DNA from: Epilithonimonas bovis DSM 19482
GTDB taxonomy: Bacteria > Bacteroidota > Bacteroidia > Flavobacteriales > Weeksellaceae
Direction: 5' to 3'
DNA: 64,000 nucleotides
Assembly: GCF_900108115.1 (NCBI RefSeq)
Contig: NZ_FTPU01000004.1
Coordinates: 62,001 to 126,000, forward strand
Position 1 is the first letter of the stretch; the number at the start of each line of letters is the position of its first letter. The notes under the pieces were generated by a model. It was not told the origin of the DNA. It worked only from the letters and a program-made list of their open reading frames with translations, and made no database searches. Of the stretch, positions 24,629 through 34,297 are shown piece after piece. The position numbers were made by a program, and so were the translations under genes.

Positions 24629-26590
24629 ATGAAAAAAAATTTATTTTTAAGTATCATATTTTCCCTTCCAGCTACGTACTATTCTCAAGTTTTATCTTAT
24701 GTGGGAGAAGGTGCTGTCATGTATGTTAGCAAAAATACATTGCTATATAATGGAGGAGGTATGCAGATCGAAGGTTCCGGAGTCGTTGAAAATCATGGTA
24801 ATGTAATGCTTGTAGGTAATACAAGTTCTGAGTTTAGAACAGACCTGGGCGCTACATCTATGATTACGGGGAAATTCATCAATAAGCTCAATGAGCCTGA
24901 TGCCTTTGCTTCCCCCGCTCCTAAGTCTAGTAGTGATACACCTGCATATACTTATGGGCAGTTATACATTTCTGGTATTACTCAAGACAATATAAAAGGG
25001 GTTGTTAATCAGGAGTTTCGTGCCATTAATCATGGCGCTTACCAACAGATTGGATTACCATTTTGGGGAAAGAGTTTTTCCTCTTTATCTGAATTTGGTA
25101 AAACATTTAACAAGGAACGTTGGTCTCAGAACGAGGTGTTAGTTTGGAATAATGCCCGAACAGTTTTTGATAACCTTTCTTCTGATATTATTGGTTCTAC
25201 AGACCATCCTGCTTATTCTTATTATATACTTGGTGCTGGTGGAACGGGTTCTGCATGGGCGAGTAATGGTTTGGCTACTACAAGAACACTTGTAGGTAAG
25301 CCGGTATCAGATTTAAGCAACTACGAGCTGACATTATCAGGTTCAGGTTCTACTGTTTCTTATGGCGTAAATGGTAATGCAATCAATGAATACAATGAGC
25401 ACTACAATACTTATTTGGGGGATAATTTTGCCTATTCGCGTGGTCATATATGGGATGGTGTCGATTTTGGTAAAAACCTTTACTTCTTTAGTAATCCATA
25501 TCTTACTAATTTAGACTTGAGTAATTTAGATAAATTAGGCCCAGATTTTTTAAATAATTTGTATGGTATAAGGTTTGAACCAAAAGCAGGCGGTACCGTT
25601 TATCAAACTAATATTGGAGGTACTATAAATAGCTTTAGATATGTTACGAGAAGTGGAGGTGTTTGGGTTGGGGATACCGAAGAGCTTATGGTAAGGCCAT
25701 TAGGAACCTTCGTTATAAAATTGAACGATAACAGTTCAACTATATCAAAAATTAAGTTCAAAAATTTGAGAAGATTCAATTATTATCCAAGACCATCAGG
25801 AACGACATATTCGCCTACTGCAAAAATGGGTAATAGTTCATCTGGAACGGTCAAAGAACTTGCTGTAATTGGTTTGGATAAAAATGGTTATGAAGTAGCT
25901 AGAAGTTATTATGTAGTATCACCTTTTTCAACTACAGGTAACTCATTAGATGCGACATCTCAGGTGGCAAATACTAATACATCTGTTTTGGGTACTTTTG
26001 AAGAGAATCCGTCAATTGGTGGATACGATGATAACTATACGAGTAAATACTGGCTTTATATCAATGAAGCTAATGATACGTTCGTTGGTAAAAATGTCAA
26101 ATTGGTTAAGTATACTGGTGACATTTCTACCTTTAAATTTATTATCAAAGAAAATGGAAAAGAATTAGCTGATAACGTAAGTGATTTATCAACTGGTTTA
26201 GGTTTTTACTTTAAAGGACCAAATGGTGAACTTAGGTCTGTTGCTCAAGGTTTAATTTTGGATGCTTCCGGTGGAAATGTTCAAGATTATGATTTATATT
26301 ATGGAAAACCTGATTCAACACTTAACTCCAACGAAAATAAAGTGCCATCTAGAACGGTTGTTCTTTATAATGCTGCAACTGATAATTATATTGTAAGATT
26401 TGATCCAAAATGGAATAGAGCAGATGTTTTTGTTTTTGATTTAAGTGGTAAATTAATTTCTTCAGAAAAAACGATTGGCACATCCAGTGATTATTCAATC
26501 CCGGTTCAAAAACATTTGAATGCCGTGTATATTGTAAAAGCTATTTCTGATAAGGGTGAAGTTGTACAATCAAAAATTATTGTAAAATAA
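24629..26590 (+). CDS. Secreted protein with type IX secretion C-terminal sorting domain
   Basis: 653 residues. It has a signal peptide (MKKNLFLSIIFSLPATYYSQ) and a long beta-rich mature region without a known catalytic motif. The C-terminal domain of about 75 residues is of type A: VFVFDLSGKLISSEKTIG, YSIPVQKHLNAVYIVKAI and a final VVQSKIIVK. That domain directs export by the type IX system and attachment to the cell surface. It is followed 12 bp later by a small membrane protein gene, likely co-transcribed. Confidence 0.85.
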   Translation: MKKNLFLSIIFSLPATYYSQVLSYVGEGAVMYVSKNTLLYNGGGMQIEGSGVVENHGNVMLVGNTSSEFRTDLGATSMITGKFINKLNEPDAFASPAPKSSSDTPAYTYGQLYISGITQDNIKGVVNQEFRAINHGAYQQIGLPFWGKSFSSLSEFGKTFNKERWSQNEVLVWNNARTVFDNLSSDIIGSTDHPAYSYYILGAGGTGSAWASNGLATTRTLVGKPVSDLSNYELTLSGSGSTVSYGVNGNAINEYNEHYNTYLGDNFAYSRGHIWDGVDFGKNLYFFSNPYLTNLDLSNLDKLGPDFLNNLYGIRFEPKAGGTVYQTNIGGTINSFRYVTRSGGVWVGDTEELMVRPLGTFVIKLNDNSSTISKIKFKNLRRFNYYPRPSGTTYSPTAKMGNSSSGTVKELAVIGLDKNGYEVARSYYVVSPFSTTGNSLDATSQVANTNTSVLGTFEENPSIGGYDDNYTSKYWLYINEANDTFVGKNVKLVKYTGDISTFKFIIKENGKELADNVSDLSTGLGFYFKGPNGELRSVAQGLILDASGGNVQDYDLYYGKPDSTLNSNENKVPSRTVVLYNAATDNYIVRFDPKWNRADVFVFDLSGKLISSEKTIGTSSDYSIPVQKHLNAVYIVKAISDKGEVVQSKIIVK

Positions 26591-26602
26591 TCTTAAAAAC
26601 AA

Positions 26603-26845
26603 ATGAAAATGAAAAAAAATATATTGCGATTATTAAGTACTTTATTCTTCTTGTGTGGTGTTTTCTTGTATGCAGGTGCGCCTCCAGTACCTGGCGGGCC
26701 GACCGGTGGTGGTGGGCAAGGTGGCAGTACTGGTACTCCTGGTGCTCCAGCTTCGCCAATTGATATGTACATCCCTTTGCTGATTGTTTTAGCTGTACTA
26801 TTTATTGTATGGTATGTCAGAAAGAGAAGAATACAAATTCAATAG
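26603..26845 (+). CDS. Small Gly/Pro-rich single-span membrane protein
   Basis: 80 residues. An N-terminal hydrophobic signal segment (about 7-24) is followed by a Gly/Pro-rich stretch (APPVPGGPTGGGGQGGSTG), then SPIDMYIPLLIVLAVLFIVW as a membrane helix and a basic tail (RKRRIQIQ). The form is that of the small proteins often found downstream of secreted-protein genes in Chryseobacterium relatives. No known function. Start 26603; a second ATG lies two codons later. Confidence 0.7.
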   Translation: MKMKKNILRLLSTLFFLCGVFLYAGAPPVPGGPTGGGGQGGSTGTPGAPASPIDMYIPLLIVLAVLFIVWYVRKRRIQIQ

Positions 26846-26891
26846 CTTGATTATCATATTTTATTTAAAATATTAAACAAAAATATTATAT

Positions 26892-26925
26892 AAAAAAACT
26901 CACTTTTTACAGTGAGTTTTTTTAT
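26892..26925 (+). terminator. Terminator after the T9SS substrate pair
   Basis: ACTCACT / AGTGAGT stem extended by A-run and T-run pairing, loop of 6 nt, followed by T-rich sequence. Confidence 0.85.
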
Positions 26926-26934
26926 TTTTACTCT

Positions 26935-28215
26935 ATGAAAAAAATTTTGTTTGCAGGTACATTTTTTCTATCTGCATGGGCTTTCTCTCAGTTTAATGTA
27001 AAAATTGCTGTACCTTCTTATCTGGTAGATTCTGATATATATTTATACGGTTTTAACGGATCCAAAGATATCCTTTTTGCCAAAGGAAAAGCGGGCTCAA
27101 CCAATGCTGTAGTAAAAGTGGATAAACGCTATACCGGTATGATGCGGGCTTTTTTTCCAAAGGCTAACGGATCGGTGAACCTTATTTCTGAGAATAAGGA
27201 TATTAGTTTTGCGCTGGATTTAGATTCCGGAAACAGAATTTCGAATATCGTTTTTGCAGATGAGGCGAATCAGCTTTTCAGTAATCAGGTAGAAACACAA
27301 AGAAAACAGGAACTTATTTTGCCGGCACTCATTCAGATAAAGGATTTTTATAAGCCGACAGAAGGATTTTATAAGTCTCTGGATCAAGAGATCAATACGC
27401 TTTCCAAGAAAGATAATTCTCAATACGCATCCCACCCTTTTATTGAATTTTATCAAAACAGCCAAAAATTTGTTTCTCAAGATAAAATTGCAGATGTAAA
27501 AACGGACGATTTCATTAATTATTTCACAAAATCCAGTGAGTATTTAGAAACTTCCGGGCTTATGAAGCCAATATTGATTAATTATCTCAACATTAGCAAA
27601 TCTAATGTGGAAGGTGGCGTTGATCAGCTCCTTGCGGCTGTTAACGTAGAGACACCAAGAGGGCAAACTGTTTTGTCAGAATTGATAGACATATTTAATT
27701 CTTATAATATGGTTAAGCTGAAAGAGAAATATCTGAAAGAAGGAAATAACCTGAAGTGCACCATTACAGACAGATTGGCAACAACGCTTAAGTCCAATAA
27801 TAACACAGAAGTGGGCGCAAAAATCCCAAATAATACTTTTGCCAACGCCATTCATTCAAAATACAAATCGTTGTACGACGTAAAAGCATCTAAAAAGATA
27901 GTTGTTTTTTGGTCTTCAACTTGTTCACATTGCGAAGCCGAATTGCCTAAGTTGTTGGAGAAGTATGAACAGCTGAAAGCACAAAATATAGAAGTTGTAG
28001 CTTTTTCTCTGGATAGTAACCTGGATGAGTATAAGGCTAAAGCCAATGTTTATCCGTGGATTAGTGCTTCCGAAGGCAAAGGCTGGTATAGCTCTTACGG
28101 TGAGACATATAATGTCAATGCAACCCCGACTTATTTTATAATCGACAGTGATAATAAAATTCTTAGCAAGCCCGATCATGTGGGAGATGTCTTAAGTTTT
28201 TTAAAAGTCAATTAA
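26935..28215 (+). CDS. Thioredoxin-like (TlpA type) periplasmic protein
   Basis: 426 residues with a signal peptide (MKKILFAGTFFLSAWAFSQ). The N-terminal 290 residues have no known motif but resemble the long N-terminal extensions of Bacteroidota thiol-disulfide proteins. The C-terminal thioredoxin fold has VVFWSSTCSHCEAELPKLL with the redox pair Cys330 and Cys333, and the cis-Pro loop NATPTYFIID. A role in periplasmic disulfide exchange is likely. It ends 48 bp before the tRNA-Met gene. Confidence 0.85.
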   Translation: MKKILFAGTFFLSAWAFSQFNVKIAVPSYLVDSDIYLYGFNGSKDILFAKGKAGSTNAVVKVDKRYTGMMRAFFPKANGSVNLISENKDISFALDLDSGNRISNIVFADEANQLFSNQVETQRKQELILPALIQIKDFYKPTEGFYKSLDQEINTLSKKDNSQYASHPFIEFYQNSQKFVSQDKIADVKTDDFINYFTKSSEYLETSGLMKPILINYLNISKSNVEGGVDQLLAAVNVETPRGQTVLSELIDIFNSYNMVKLKEKYLKEGNNLKCTITDRLATTLKSNNNTEVGAKIPNNTFANAIHSKYKSLYDVKASKKIVVFWSSTCSHCEAELPKLLEKYEQLKAQNIEVVAFSLDSNLDEYKAKANVYPWISASEGKGWYSSYGETYNVNATPTYFIIDSDNKILSKPDHVGDVLSFLKVN

Positions 28216-28219
28216 AAAA

Positions 28220-28250
28220 TTTGCTGTAATCCAAAATATCATTATATTTG
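28220..28250 (+). promoter_or_regulatory. Promoter for tRNA-Met
   Basis: TTTG at 28220-28223, exactly 19 bp, then TATATTTG at 28243-28250: a full match to the flavobacterial housekeeping promoter, 12 bp before the tRNA. Confidence 0.8.
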
Positions 28251-28262
28251 CACCACCAAAAC

Positions 28263-28336
28263 GGCGAGGTAGCTCAGTTGGTTAGAGCGCAGGATTCATA
28301 ACCCTGAGGTCACGGGTTCAATTCCCGTCTTCGCTA
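28263..28336 (+). tRNA. tRNA-Met (CAT anticodon)
   Basis: 74 nt. Acceptor GGCGAGG pairs with CTTCGCT (two G-T pairs), D-stem GCTC/GAGC, anticodon loop TTCATAA giving CAT, T-arm ACGGG-TTCAATT-CCCGT, discriminator A. CCA is not encoded. Its 3' end marks the border between the core chromosome and the conjugative element, as is common for tRNA-targeting integrases. Confidence 0.95.
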
Positions 28337-28378
28337 CAAACAACGCTATAAATCAATGATTTATTAATAGCGGGGACT

Positions 28379-28409
28379 AAAACAGGGACTTGATGTCCCT
28401 GTTTTTTTT
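28379..28409. terminator. Terminator between tRNA-Met and the element
   Basis: 11-bp stem AAAACAGGGAC / GTCCCTGTTTT, loop of 5 nt, followed by a T run. It lies between the tRNA and the end of the convergent 28411 gene and may work in both directions. Confidence 0.8.
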
Positions 28410-28410
28410 A

Positions 28411-31400
28411 TTATCTCTTTCTTCCATAATTTTGCGTTTCTATTTTTTGTACATTCTCATTATCCAAATTTTTATAAATTGCCCTGATAATATTCGCTTT
28501 AAATAATTGTGAATTTTCCACCCTTCTCTCCTCTAAATAATCCCTACTTTCATTATTCTTCAGTTGCTCCTCCTTCTCCTCACGATATTTCATAACCAAC
28601 CGTTCCCGAACATTCGGCAACTCCTCCAACCTTTTATCCAGTTCAGCAATCTTATCTTCAGTAATTTTTGTCTGCTGTTCAATCACCGTCACATTCACGC
28701 CTTTTTGCAAAAGAATATCAATTTCTTCTTGAACTTTTTCTTTAGCCAAATCAATGGTTTTTTGATAAAATGGAAGCTGGTTTTTCCAGTATCCGGCATT
28801 TTCGCCCTCTTCCTTGGAATAGCCTAAAATTCGGTTGTAATTGTGCTGTGCTTTGGTGACTTCCTCTTGAATTTTAATAAAGCTGTCATATTTTCTTAAA
28901 ACAAAAGCAGAATCAGCTAAAAATTTATTTTTCTCGGTTTCAATACGTTTTTTCATAAGCTCAATCTCGATATTCGCTCTGGTTTCGGGATTCGTGATGA
29001 TGGCGGTTTTGAGTTCTTGTGTGCTGATATCAGAAATATCCAAAACATCGGCTCCTTTTTTCATCGCTTCCAAGTACCTTGCCTGTTTGGATTGCAGTTT
29101 TTGAAGCATAAAGACATCGATGCTGTCATTGGTCAGCATAAAGTTGATTCTAACATTTTCGTTCCTATTCCCTTGCCTCCAAGCACGTCCTTCTACTTGT
29201 CGAAGAGAAGTAAAATTATATGGAAGTGAAAGCATATAAATATCCGTGGTATTTTCCTGCAGGTTCATTCCTTCCTGAATCGCCTCGCTTCCGATGACCA
29301 CCTTTATTTTGCCGGAATTGAAATCATCCTGAATCTTCAAACGGTTCGGTTTGCTTGTCGCACCCGTAATGACTCCAACTTCTTCCGGATTGTATCCGAC
29401 TTCCCGAACAAGGTATTCCTTCAGTTTCGGAAATTCCGAAACAGCTAATTCAGAATAGATGATTTGACCGGAATCCGGAATGTCGTTCTTGTTCTGCCGA
29501 ATCAAATCCATCGTCTGCTTCAGTTTCGGAGAATCCTCTATAAACTCATCCAAAGACGGTTCTTCTCCCTCATAATATGGAGAAAGATATGGAGAAATGG
29601 CAATCAGGCGGGCATTCAGGATATGCGTAAGAATCGCTCCTTTTTGGGTTTCGCTGAAGTTTTCATTGAGCAATTCGTATTGCTCACTCGTTAAATCGTT
29701 CTGCTCAATCTTATATTCCTTGTTGATTCGGTCGGGCCGCACCAATTCGGGATTGTCTTCCTCGCCTTTGATGTCAATAAATTCTGATAAAAGTTGCTGA
29801 AACAGGGAGTTGTTTTTAAAACGACGGACATTCGCCTTGAATTTCACATCACCTTTCGCGTCAATCTCCATGTCGTTGTCTGCCTCCATAAAGGTTTCAA
29901 AGAAGGTATTCACATTGAAGTAGCCCGATTCTTCTAATCTCTTGTTCGCAATCAAGGAGAGAATAGAATAATATTCCAGTGGTTTATTGGTAAATGGCGT
30001 TGCAGAAAGCAAGGTAACATTTCTACCGTCGTTATTTTCTTGAATATATTGCGCCGCCATCCAAGTATTAATGCCGAGTTTTGAAGTCTGCTGGTTCTGA
30101 TTCCTAAAGTCTGATGCAAATCGGCGGTCTTCAATCCTTACTTTTCCTACGATATGGTTCGCGTTATGAACTTCATCGTAAGTCAAGTGGTCAAAACCAA
30201 AATCTTCCCAGTCATAAATTTTTCCACGCTTCATTTTACCCACCAATTCTTTTTCTTTTTCCAGTTCTTTCTGGAAATCCCTTTCGCTGATGGTGTTTAC
30301 GCTTCTCATTTCATTTTCGGAAATATAGGAGAACTTGGAAGCCAGACTTTGGGTAATGTTTTCAGAAAAACCGATATTGTTGAAACCCTCGTAAGTGACG
30401 ATGGTGATTTCCCCGTCTTTGTTGTCAAATTTCGAGAGGTCAAAGTCTTTACCCAGATTCCCCAAAACATTCACATTGGCTTCGGGAATGGTTTCAAAAA
30501 TCGTTTCCACCCACTGTTTTAAAATGCTGTCATTGGGAACAACGATCAGCGGTCTTTTTGCGTTACCTCTCTCCATCGCTTCGTGCATGGAGAGAATTCC
30601 CGACAATGTTTTTCCAAATCCAACCTCGTGTGCGAGTAATCCAACACCTTTGGTTGTCTGTCGTCCGATTCCTGCTTTTTGCACTTCGGTTAAGCGCAGT
30701 TCTCTTCCTTTAAAATTCAAATGGATTTTTGAAAACAATGGAAATTTTGAATAGTCGGGAACAGAGAGGTTGTTGTAGTTTCGGTTAAAATCTTTTACGA
30801 AACGCTCCCTTAAATCGTCCGACAACTCTTCCCTCAAAAATTTTTGAAACAAATCATTGGCTGCGGCTTTTCGTCTTTCACGAACCAAGGCATTCCGTTC
30901 CTTGTCGCTTCCCGTAACGTTTTCGTTGTCTACAAAACTTCTGACCTCCCAAGATGAGGAACCTGCAAATGCCTCACTCGAAAGTGTTCCGACAAAATCC
31001 TTGAATTTTTCAGCAAGGTTATAGGGAACGGTTGCGGTTTCCGTCTGTCTCGTGTTTTGATTCCAGCGTTCTTTTTCAACGGTTCCAAAATCAAACTGGT
31101 GGACAAATTCGTGGTTGGGACTGATGGAGATTTCATCTAAAGTTTTTGGTTTTGGAAGGACGCTTTCCAATAAAGATTTCTGCTTCTCATACTGATTTTC
31201 GGTTCCGCCAACCGAAAACTTATCTTTAAAGTCTATTTTAAGTTGCTCTAATTTTTTATAGATATTTCCTTCGCCGTAATAGAAATCGTGAACCCAATTT
31301 CCGTCAATATAGTTGGCAAACTGGTAATGCTTTCCGTGATTGTTTAATGTTCCATCGTAGGAAGTGTCCCGAAATGCCTCAATCTGTTCTTTGGTAATAT

Positions 31401-33549
31401 CGGTGCTGTTCTGAAGCGAGGCATTCACCACTTCATCGGCTTTCAAAAATTGATATTTTAATATCCCTTTCTTGATTTCCGGTTTGGTCTGAATTCGGTA
31501 TTCCGCATTTTTCTCGCTGTGTGATTGGATGATTTTATCCGCTTTTCGATGAATTTCATTAATTTGGTCTTTCGAAAAATCTTTCGGATTATCAAAAATT
31601 TGGGATTGGAGTTTGGAATACTTTTCAATTTCCTTTTCAATCGCGGGAGATTTGAATTTTACTTCATTAAGTCTGGAAAGAACTTGCTCAATTTTATCTT
31701 TCGTTTCTGAAAGGTTAATTTCTTCTGTTTTAACGGGAATGGTATTTTCTAAAGTTTTGCCTTTTGATTCTGCTTTAGGTTGCTCGACCTCCAAAAACAA
31801 ATCTTCAAAGAGATTCCCGATTCTTTCGGTCTGCTTTTTATTTTTGAGTTGCTCAATCCGAGATAAGGCGTCCTCTAAATTCCCATAAACATAGTTTTCC
31901 AACCTCCCGAAACGGTTGGTTTTTTCTCGGGTTTCCCCCAAAATTCTTTCGGGATGTTTTTCAAAATAATTGGAAATATCAGTAGAAATTTTCTGGGAGT
32001 TTTTTCGCAATATAATAATGTCCGTCCCTACCTGAGTTCCCGCAAAAACACCATTAGGAAGACGGAAACCATCCAAAATTTCTGCATTCTTAAGTTGGGT
32101 TTGTCTGTTCAGCCAACCTGAAGGAAGAACCATTGCCAAAACGCCATTGGGTTTAAGAGAATCCAAAGACCTTTTGACAAAATAGTCCTCGTATTTGGAG
32201 ATTTTGGGTTCTTCACCCAAACCTTTATAAAGTCCGCGATGGTCGCCGTAAGGTGGATTCCCGATGACCAAATCGTATTTTTCGGAAAACTTCTTTTTGT
32301 TGCCTTTCTCGTCGCTAAATTCGGTTTCAAAGGAGCGGAGATGGATGTCGGATTCGGGATGAAGGATTTTTGCAATCTTTGCGGTGGTTTCATTGATTTC
32401 AAAGGCAGTTATGCTGGACTTTATTTCCAAATCTTTCACTGCATACAGAAAATTACCCGTTCCTACGCTGGGTTCCAATACCGAAATTTCCTTTCTGTCT
32501 TTAAAATGGTCTTTGATTAAGTTTCGGACGGCATCTACAATCTTGGAATCGGTGTAGTATTCATCCAAAATCCCTCTGCCTTCTTTCGCCGTTCCGCCGG
32601 ATTTGTATTGATTGCAGATGTCCTTTAAATCATCTGTAACGTTGAGATTCTCTTTGAGAATGACCTTGTCGCCAGAAATAAAACAAGCTGCGGAAACAAT
32701 TTCCGCAACCTGTTCGTTGGTGATTTTATGAAGCGGATATTTTGAAATCAGAGTATCTAATTCCCCAATACCTGTCATTGAATTTGATGTTTCGTGGCGG
32801 TCTAATTTTGTGTTTCCTCCACTGGATATATTTCTCCCGGATACGATTCCGCCCACGAAATGTTCTTCCTCCTCATTTTTTGGAGCATTTTTCGGTTGTG
32901 TTCCGTCAACGGGTCTTCGCTCTGGTTTTCCGACCAGATGCTTCCAGATTGTGTCTTCAAGTCCATCTCCAGCATGGTTGCCGTCCACAGCTTGTCCTCC
33001 AAAGTGATTTCCGTTTTGCTTGGGTTTGCTTCTTTGGTTAGATTCTCCAGAATTTCGTTGAGAAAGTTCGGCTCCCAAGTGCTGAGTGTCGGAAATTCCT
33101 TCGGATTGAGTTCCATCGTCTTCATTTCTTATCGTTTTTTGTTCAACTAAAGTAGTATTTTTCTCTTGAACTTGGAGTTTATTTTTTAAATATTCTTCCA
33201 GGTTTTGGTTCCCATTTTCAGAAATTCCATACAGCAGGCGGATGTCCTTGATATTTTTATTTTGAAATTCATTGAGGATTTTTTGTGTAGACCTATTTCC
33301 GTCATCATCACCGGTTAGACACAGAAATATCTTTCCGTCGTAGTTTTTGAACCTATCGACAAACTTTTCGATATTTTCTCCTGAATTGACCGTTACAAGG
33401 GCTCTGCCATTGTTCTGATTGTTCAGTTTTAAAAGTTCCAAAAAGGAATCTTTGTCGTTATTGCTGTGAAAGACAATCAGTTCGTTTTTAGTTCCCTCGA
33501 TAACGGAAATTTCTGAACTAGGATGGTTTAAATAGGATGTCTCACTCAC
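28411..33549 (-). CDS. Toprim - N6-adenine methylase - SNF2-like helicase fusion
   Basis: 1712 residues, GTG start at 33549 overlapping the upstream lipoprotein stop by 8 bp. Order of parts: a Toprim-like domain (about 20-110, with LCLTGDDDGNRSTQ, the D-x-D site); a polar linker (about 130-270); an adenine methylase domain with motif I LEPSVGTGNFL (about 358-368) and NPPY (431-434); and a superfamily 2 helicase with AHEVGFGKT (Lys980), DEVH (about 1125), LLSATPFTN and the motif VI VEGRAWRQGNRNE (about 1447-1460). A coiled-coil tail follows. Methylase-helicase fusions such as phage P1 DarB protect incoming DNA from restriction. By analogy this protein may enter with or guard the transferred strand; that is inference. 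Confidence 0.85.
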   Translation of the reverse strand: MSETSYLNHPSSEISVIEGTKNELIVFHSNNDKDSFLELLKLNNQNNGRALVTVNSGENIEKFVDRFKNYDGKIFLCLTGDDDGNRSTQKILNEFQNKNIKDIRLLYGISENGNQNLEEYLKNKLQVQEKNTTLVEQKTIRNEDDGTQSEGISDTQHLGAELSQRNSGESNQRSKPKQNGNHFGGQAVDGNHAGDGLEDTIWKHLVGKPERRPVDGTQPKNAPKNEEEEHFVGGIVSGRNISSGGNTKLDRHETSNSMTGIGELDTLISKYPLHKITNEQVAEIVSAACFISGDKVILKENLNVTDDLKDICNQYKSGGTAKEGRGILDEYYTDSKIVDAVRNLIKDHFKDRKEISVLEPSVGTGNFLYAVKDLEIKSSITAFEINETTAKIAKILHPESDIHLRSFETEFSDEKGNKKKFSEKYDLVIGNPPYGDHRGLYKGLGEEPKISKYEDYFVKRSLDSLKPNGVLAMVLPSGWLNRQTQLKNAEILDGFRLPNGVFAGTQVGTDIIILRKNSQKISTDISNYFEKHPERILGETREKTNRFGRLENYVYGNLEDALSRIEQLKNKKQTERIGNLFEDLFLEVEQPKAESKGKTLENTIPVKTEEINLSETKDKIEQVLSRLNEVKFKSPAIEKEIEKYSKLQSQIFDNPKDFSKDQINEIHRKADKIIQSHSEKNAEYRIQTKPEIKKGILKYQFLKADEVVNASLQNSTDITKEQIEAFRDTSYDGTLNNHGKHYQFANYIDGNWVHDFYYGEGNIYKKLEQLKIDFKDKFSVGGTENQYEKQKSLLESVLPKPKTLDEISISPNHEFVHQFDFGTVEKERWNQNTRQTETATVPYNLAEKFKDFVGTLSSEAFAGSSSWEVRSFVDNENVTGSDKERNALVRERRKAAANDLFQKFLREELSDDLRERFVKDFNRNYNNLSVPDYSKFPLFSKIHLNFKGRELRLTEVQKAGIGRQTTKGVGLLAHEVGFGKTLSGILSMHEAMERGNAKRPLIVVPNDSILKQWVETIFETIPEANVNVLGNLGKDFDLSKFDNKDGEITIVTYEGFNNIGFSENITQSLASKFSYISENEMRSVNTISERDFQKELEKEKELVGKMKRGKIYDWEDFGFDHLTYDEVHNANHIVGKVRIEDRRFASDFRNQNQQTSKLGINTWMAAQYIQENNDGRNVTLLSATPFTNKPLEYYSILSLIANKRLEESGYFNVNTFFETFMEADNDMEIDAKGDVKFKANVRRFKNNSLFQQLLSEFIDIKGEEDNPELVRPDRINKEYKIEQNDLTSEQYELLNENFSETQKGAILTHILNARLIAISPYLSPYYEGEEPSLDEFIEDSPKLKQTMDLIRQNKNDIPDSGQIIYSELAVSEFPKLKEYLVREVGYNPEEVGVITGATSKPNRLKIQDDFNSGKIKVVIGSEAIQEGMNLQENTTDIYMLSLPYNFTSLRQVEGRAWRQGNRNENVRINFMLTNDSIDVFMLQKLQSKQARYLEAMKKGADVLDISDISTQELKTAIITNPETRANIEIELMKKRIETEKNKFLADSAFVLRKYDSFIKIQEEVTKAQHNYNRILGYSKEEGENAGYWKNQLPFYQKTIDLAKEKVQEEIDILLQKGVNVTVIEQQTKITEDKIAELDKRLEELPNVRERLVMKYREEKEEQLKNNESRDYLEERRVENSQLFKANIIRAIYKNLDNENVQKIETQNYGRKR

Positions 33550-34222
33550 TTTTTCTGTTTTTTACGAAGTGGTTGAACTCAAAAATGTCTTTCGCCGTGT
33601 CGTCCCAGTTTTTTCTTGGAAGAAGTTGCAGGCTTACAAAGATGTCGGTCTTCTTGTTGTAGGAATCGATGCGCTCCAATCTTCCACCATAATCTTTTTC
33701 GGCGTGTCTGTAGAGGGAATACGGCAGAATCGTGTCAGTCGGATAGATGTAGAAACGGGTATAGTTCCACGGAGAATTGACTTCGAAGCGTCTGTATTTT
33801 TTCTTGAATAACACCGTGTCGGAGAGTTTCCGCCTGTTCTTATAGTTGGGAATCATTTCTTTTGAGAAAATGGCGCCGTCCTTCTTGTTCCAAACTGGTG
33901 ACGGTTTTTGTTTTTCAAGAATATTGGAAAGAATGATGTTGCCGTCTTCAGCATCCAATGGATAGCACAAAGAATCTCTCACGAGATAGGCATTTTGATT
34001 CATTTCGGGAAAGGTGTGGTCTGGAACCAGTTCGATAATTTGGTTTTCCGAATAACTCATTTTCGAGATGTGGAAACTCTGCATCTTGTCCAATCCTCTG
34101 GAGGCATCAAAATAGACATTAGAAATAAGGTCTATTCCGCCTTTTTCGGATTTGATTTCCTTGTGGCATGAACTTAAAAAAAGTATGGAAACTAGGACTA
34201 AAAATATGGATTTGATTTTCAT
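33542..34222 (-). CDS. Element-encoded lipoprotein
   Basis: 226 residues from the ATG at 34222 (MKIKSIFLVLVSILFLSSC), with lipobox LSSC and Cys19 as the lipidated residue. The open frame continues 11 codons upstream but the signal fits the inner ATG. Mature part polar, with many Lys, Asp and aromatic residues and no known motif. It lies between the JAB protein and the methylase-helicase in the same operon. An entry-exclusion or mating-surface role is possible but unproven. Confidence 0.7.
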   Translation of the reverse strand: MKIKSIFLVLVSILFLSSCHKEIKSEKGGIDLISNVYFDASRGLDKMQSFHISKMSYSENQIIELVPDHTFPEMNQNAYLVRDSLCYPLDAEDGNIILSNILEKQKPSPVWNKKDGAIFSKEMIPNYKNRRKLSDTVLFKKKYRRFEVNSPWNYTRFYIYPTDTILPYSLYRHAEKDYGGRLERIDSYNKKTDIFVSLQLLPRKNWDDTAKDIFEFNHFVKNRKSE

Positions 34223-34297
34223 AATGATTACATTTAAAAAAAAGCGGCAAATCAAAATTTGACTTACCGCCTTCGGATAATAGTCAGGTATTATTTA

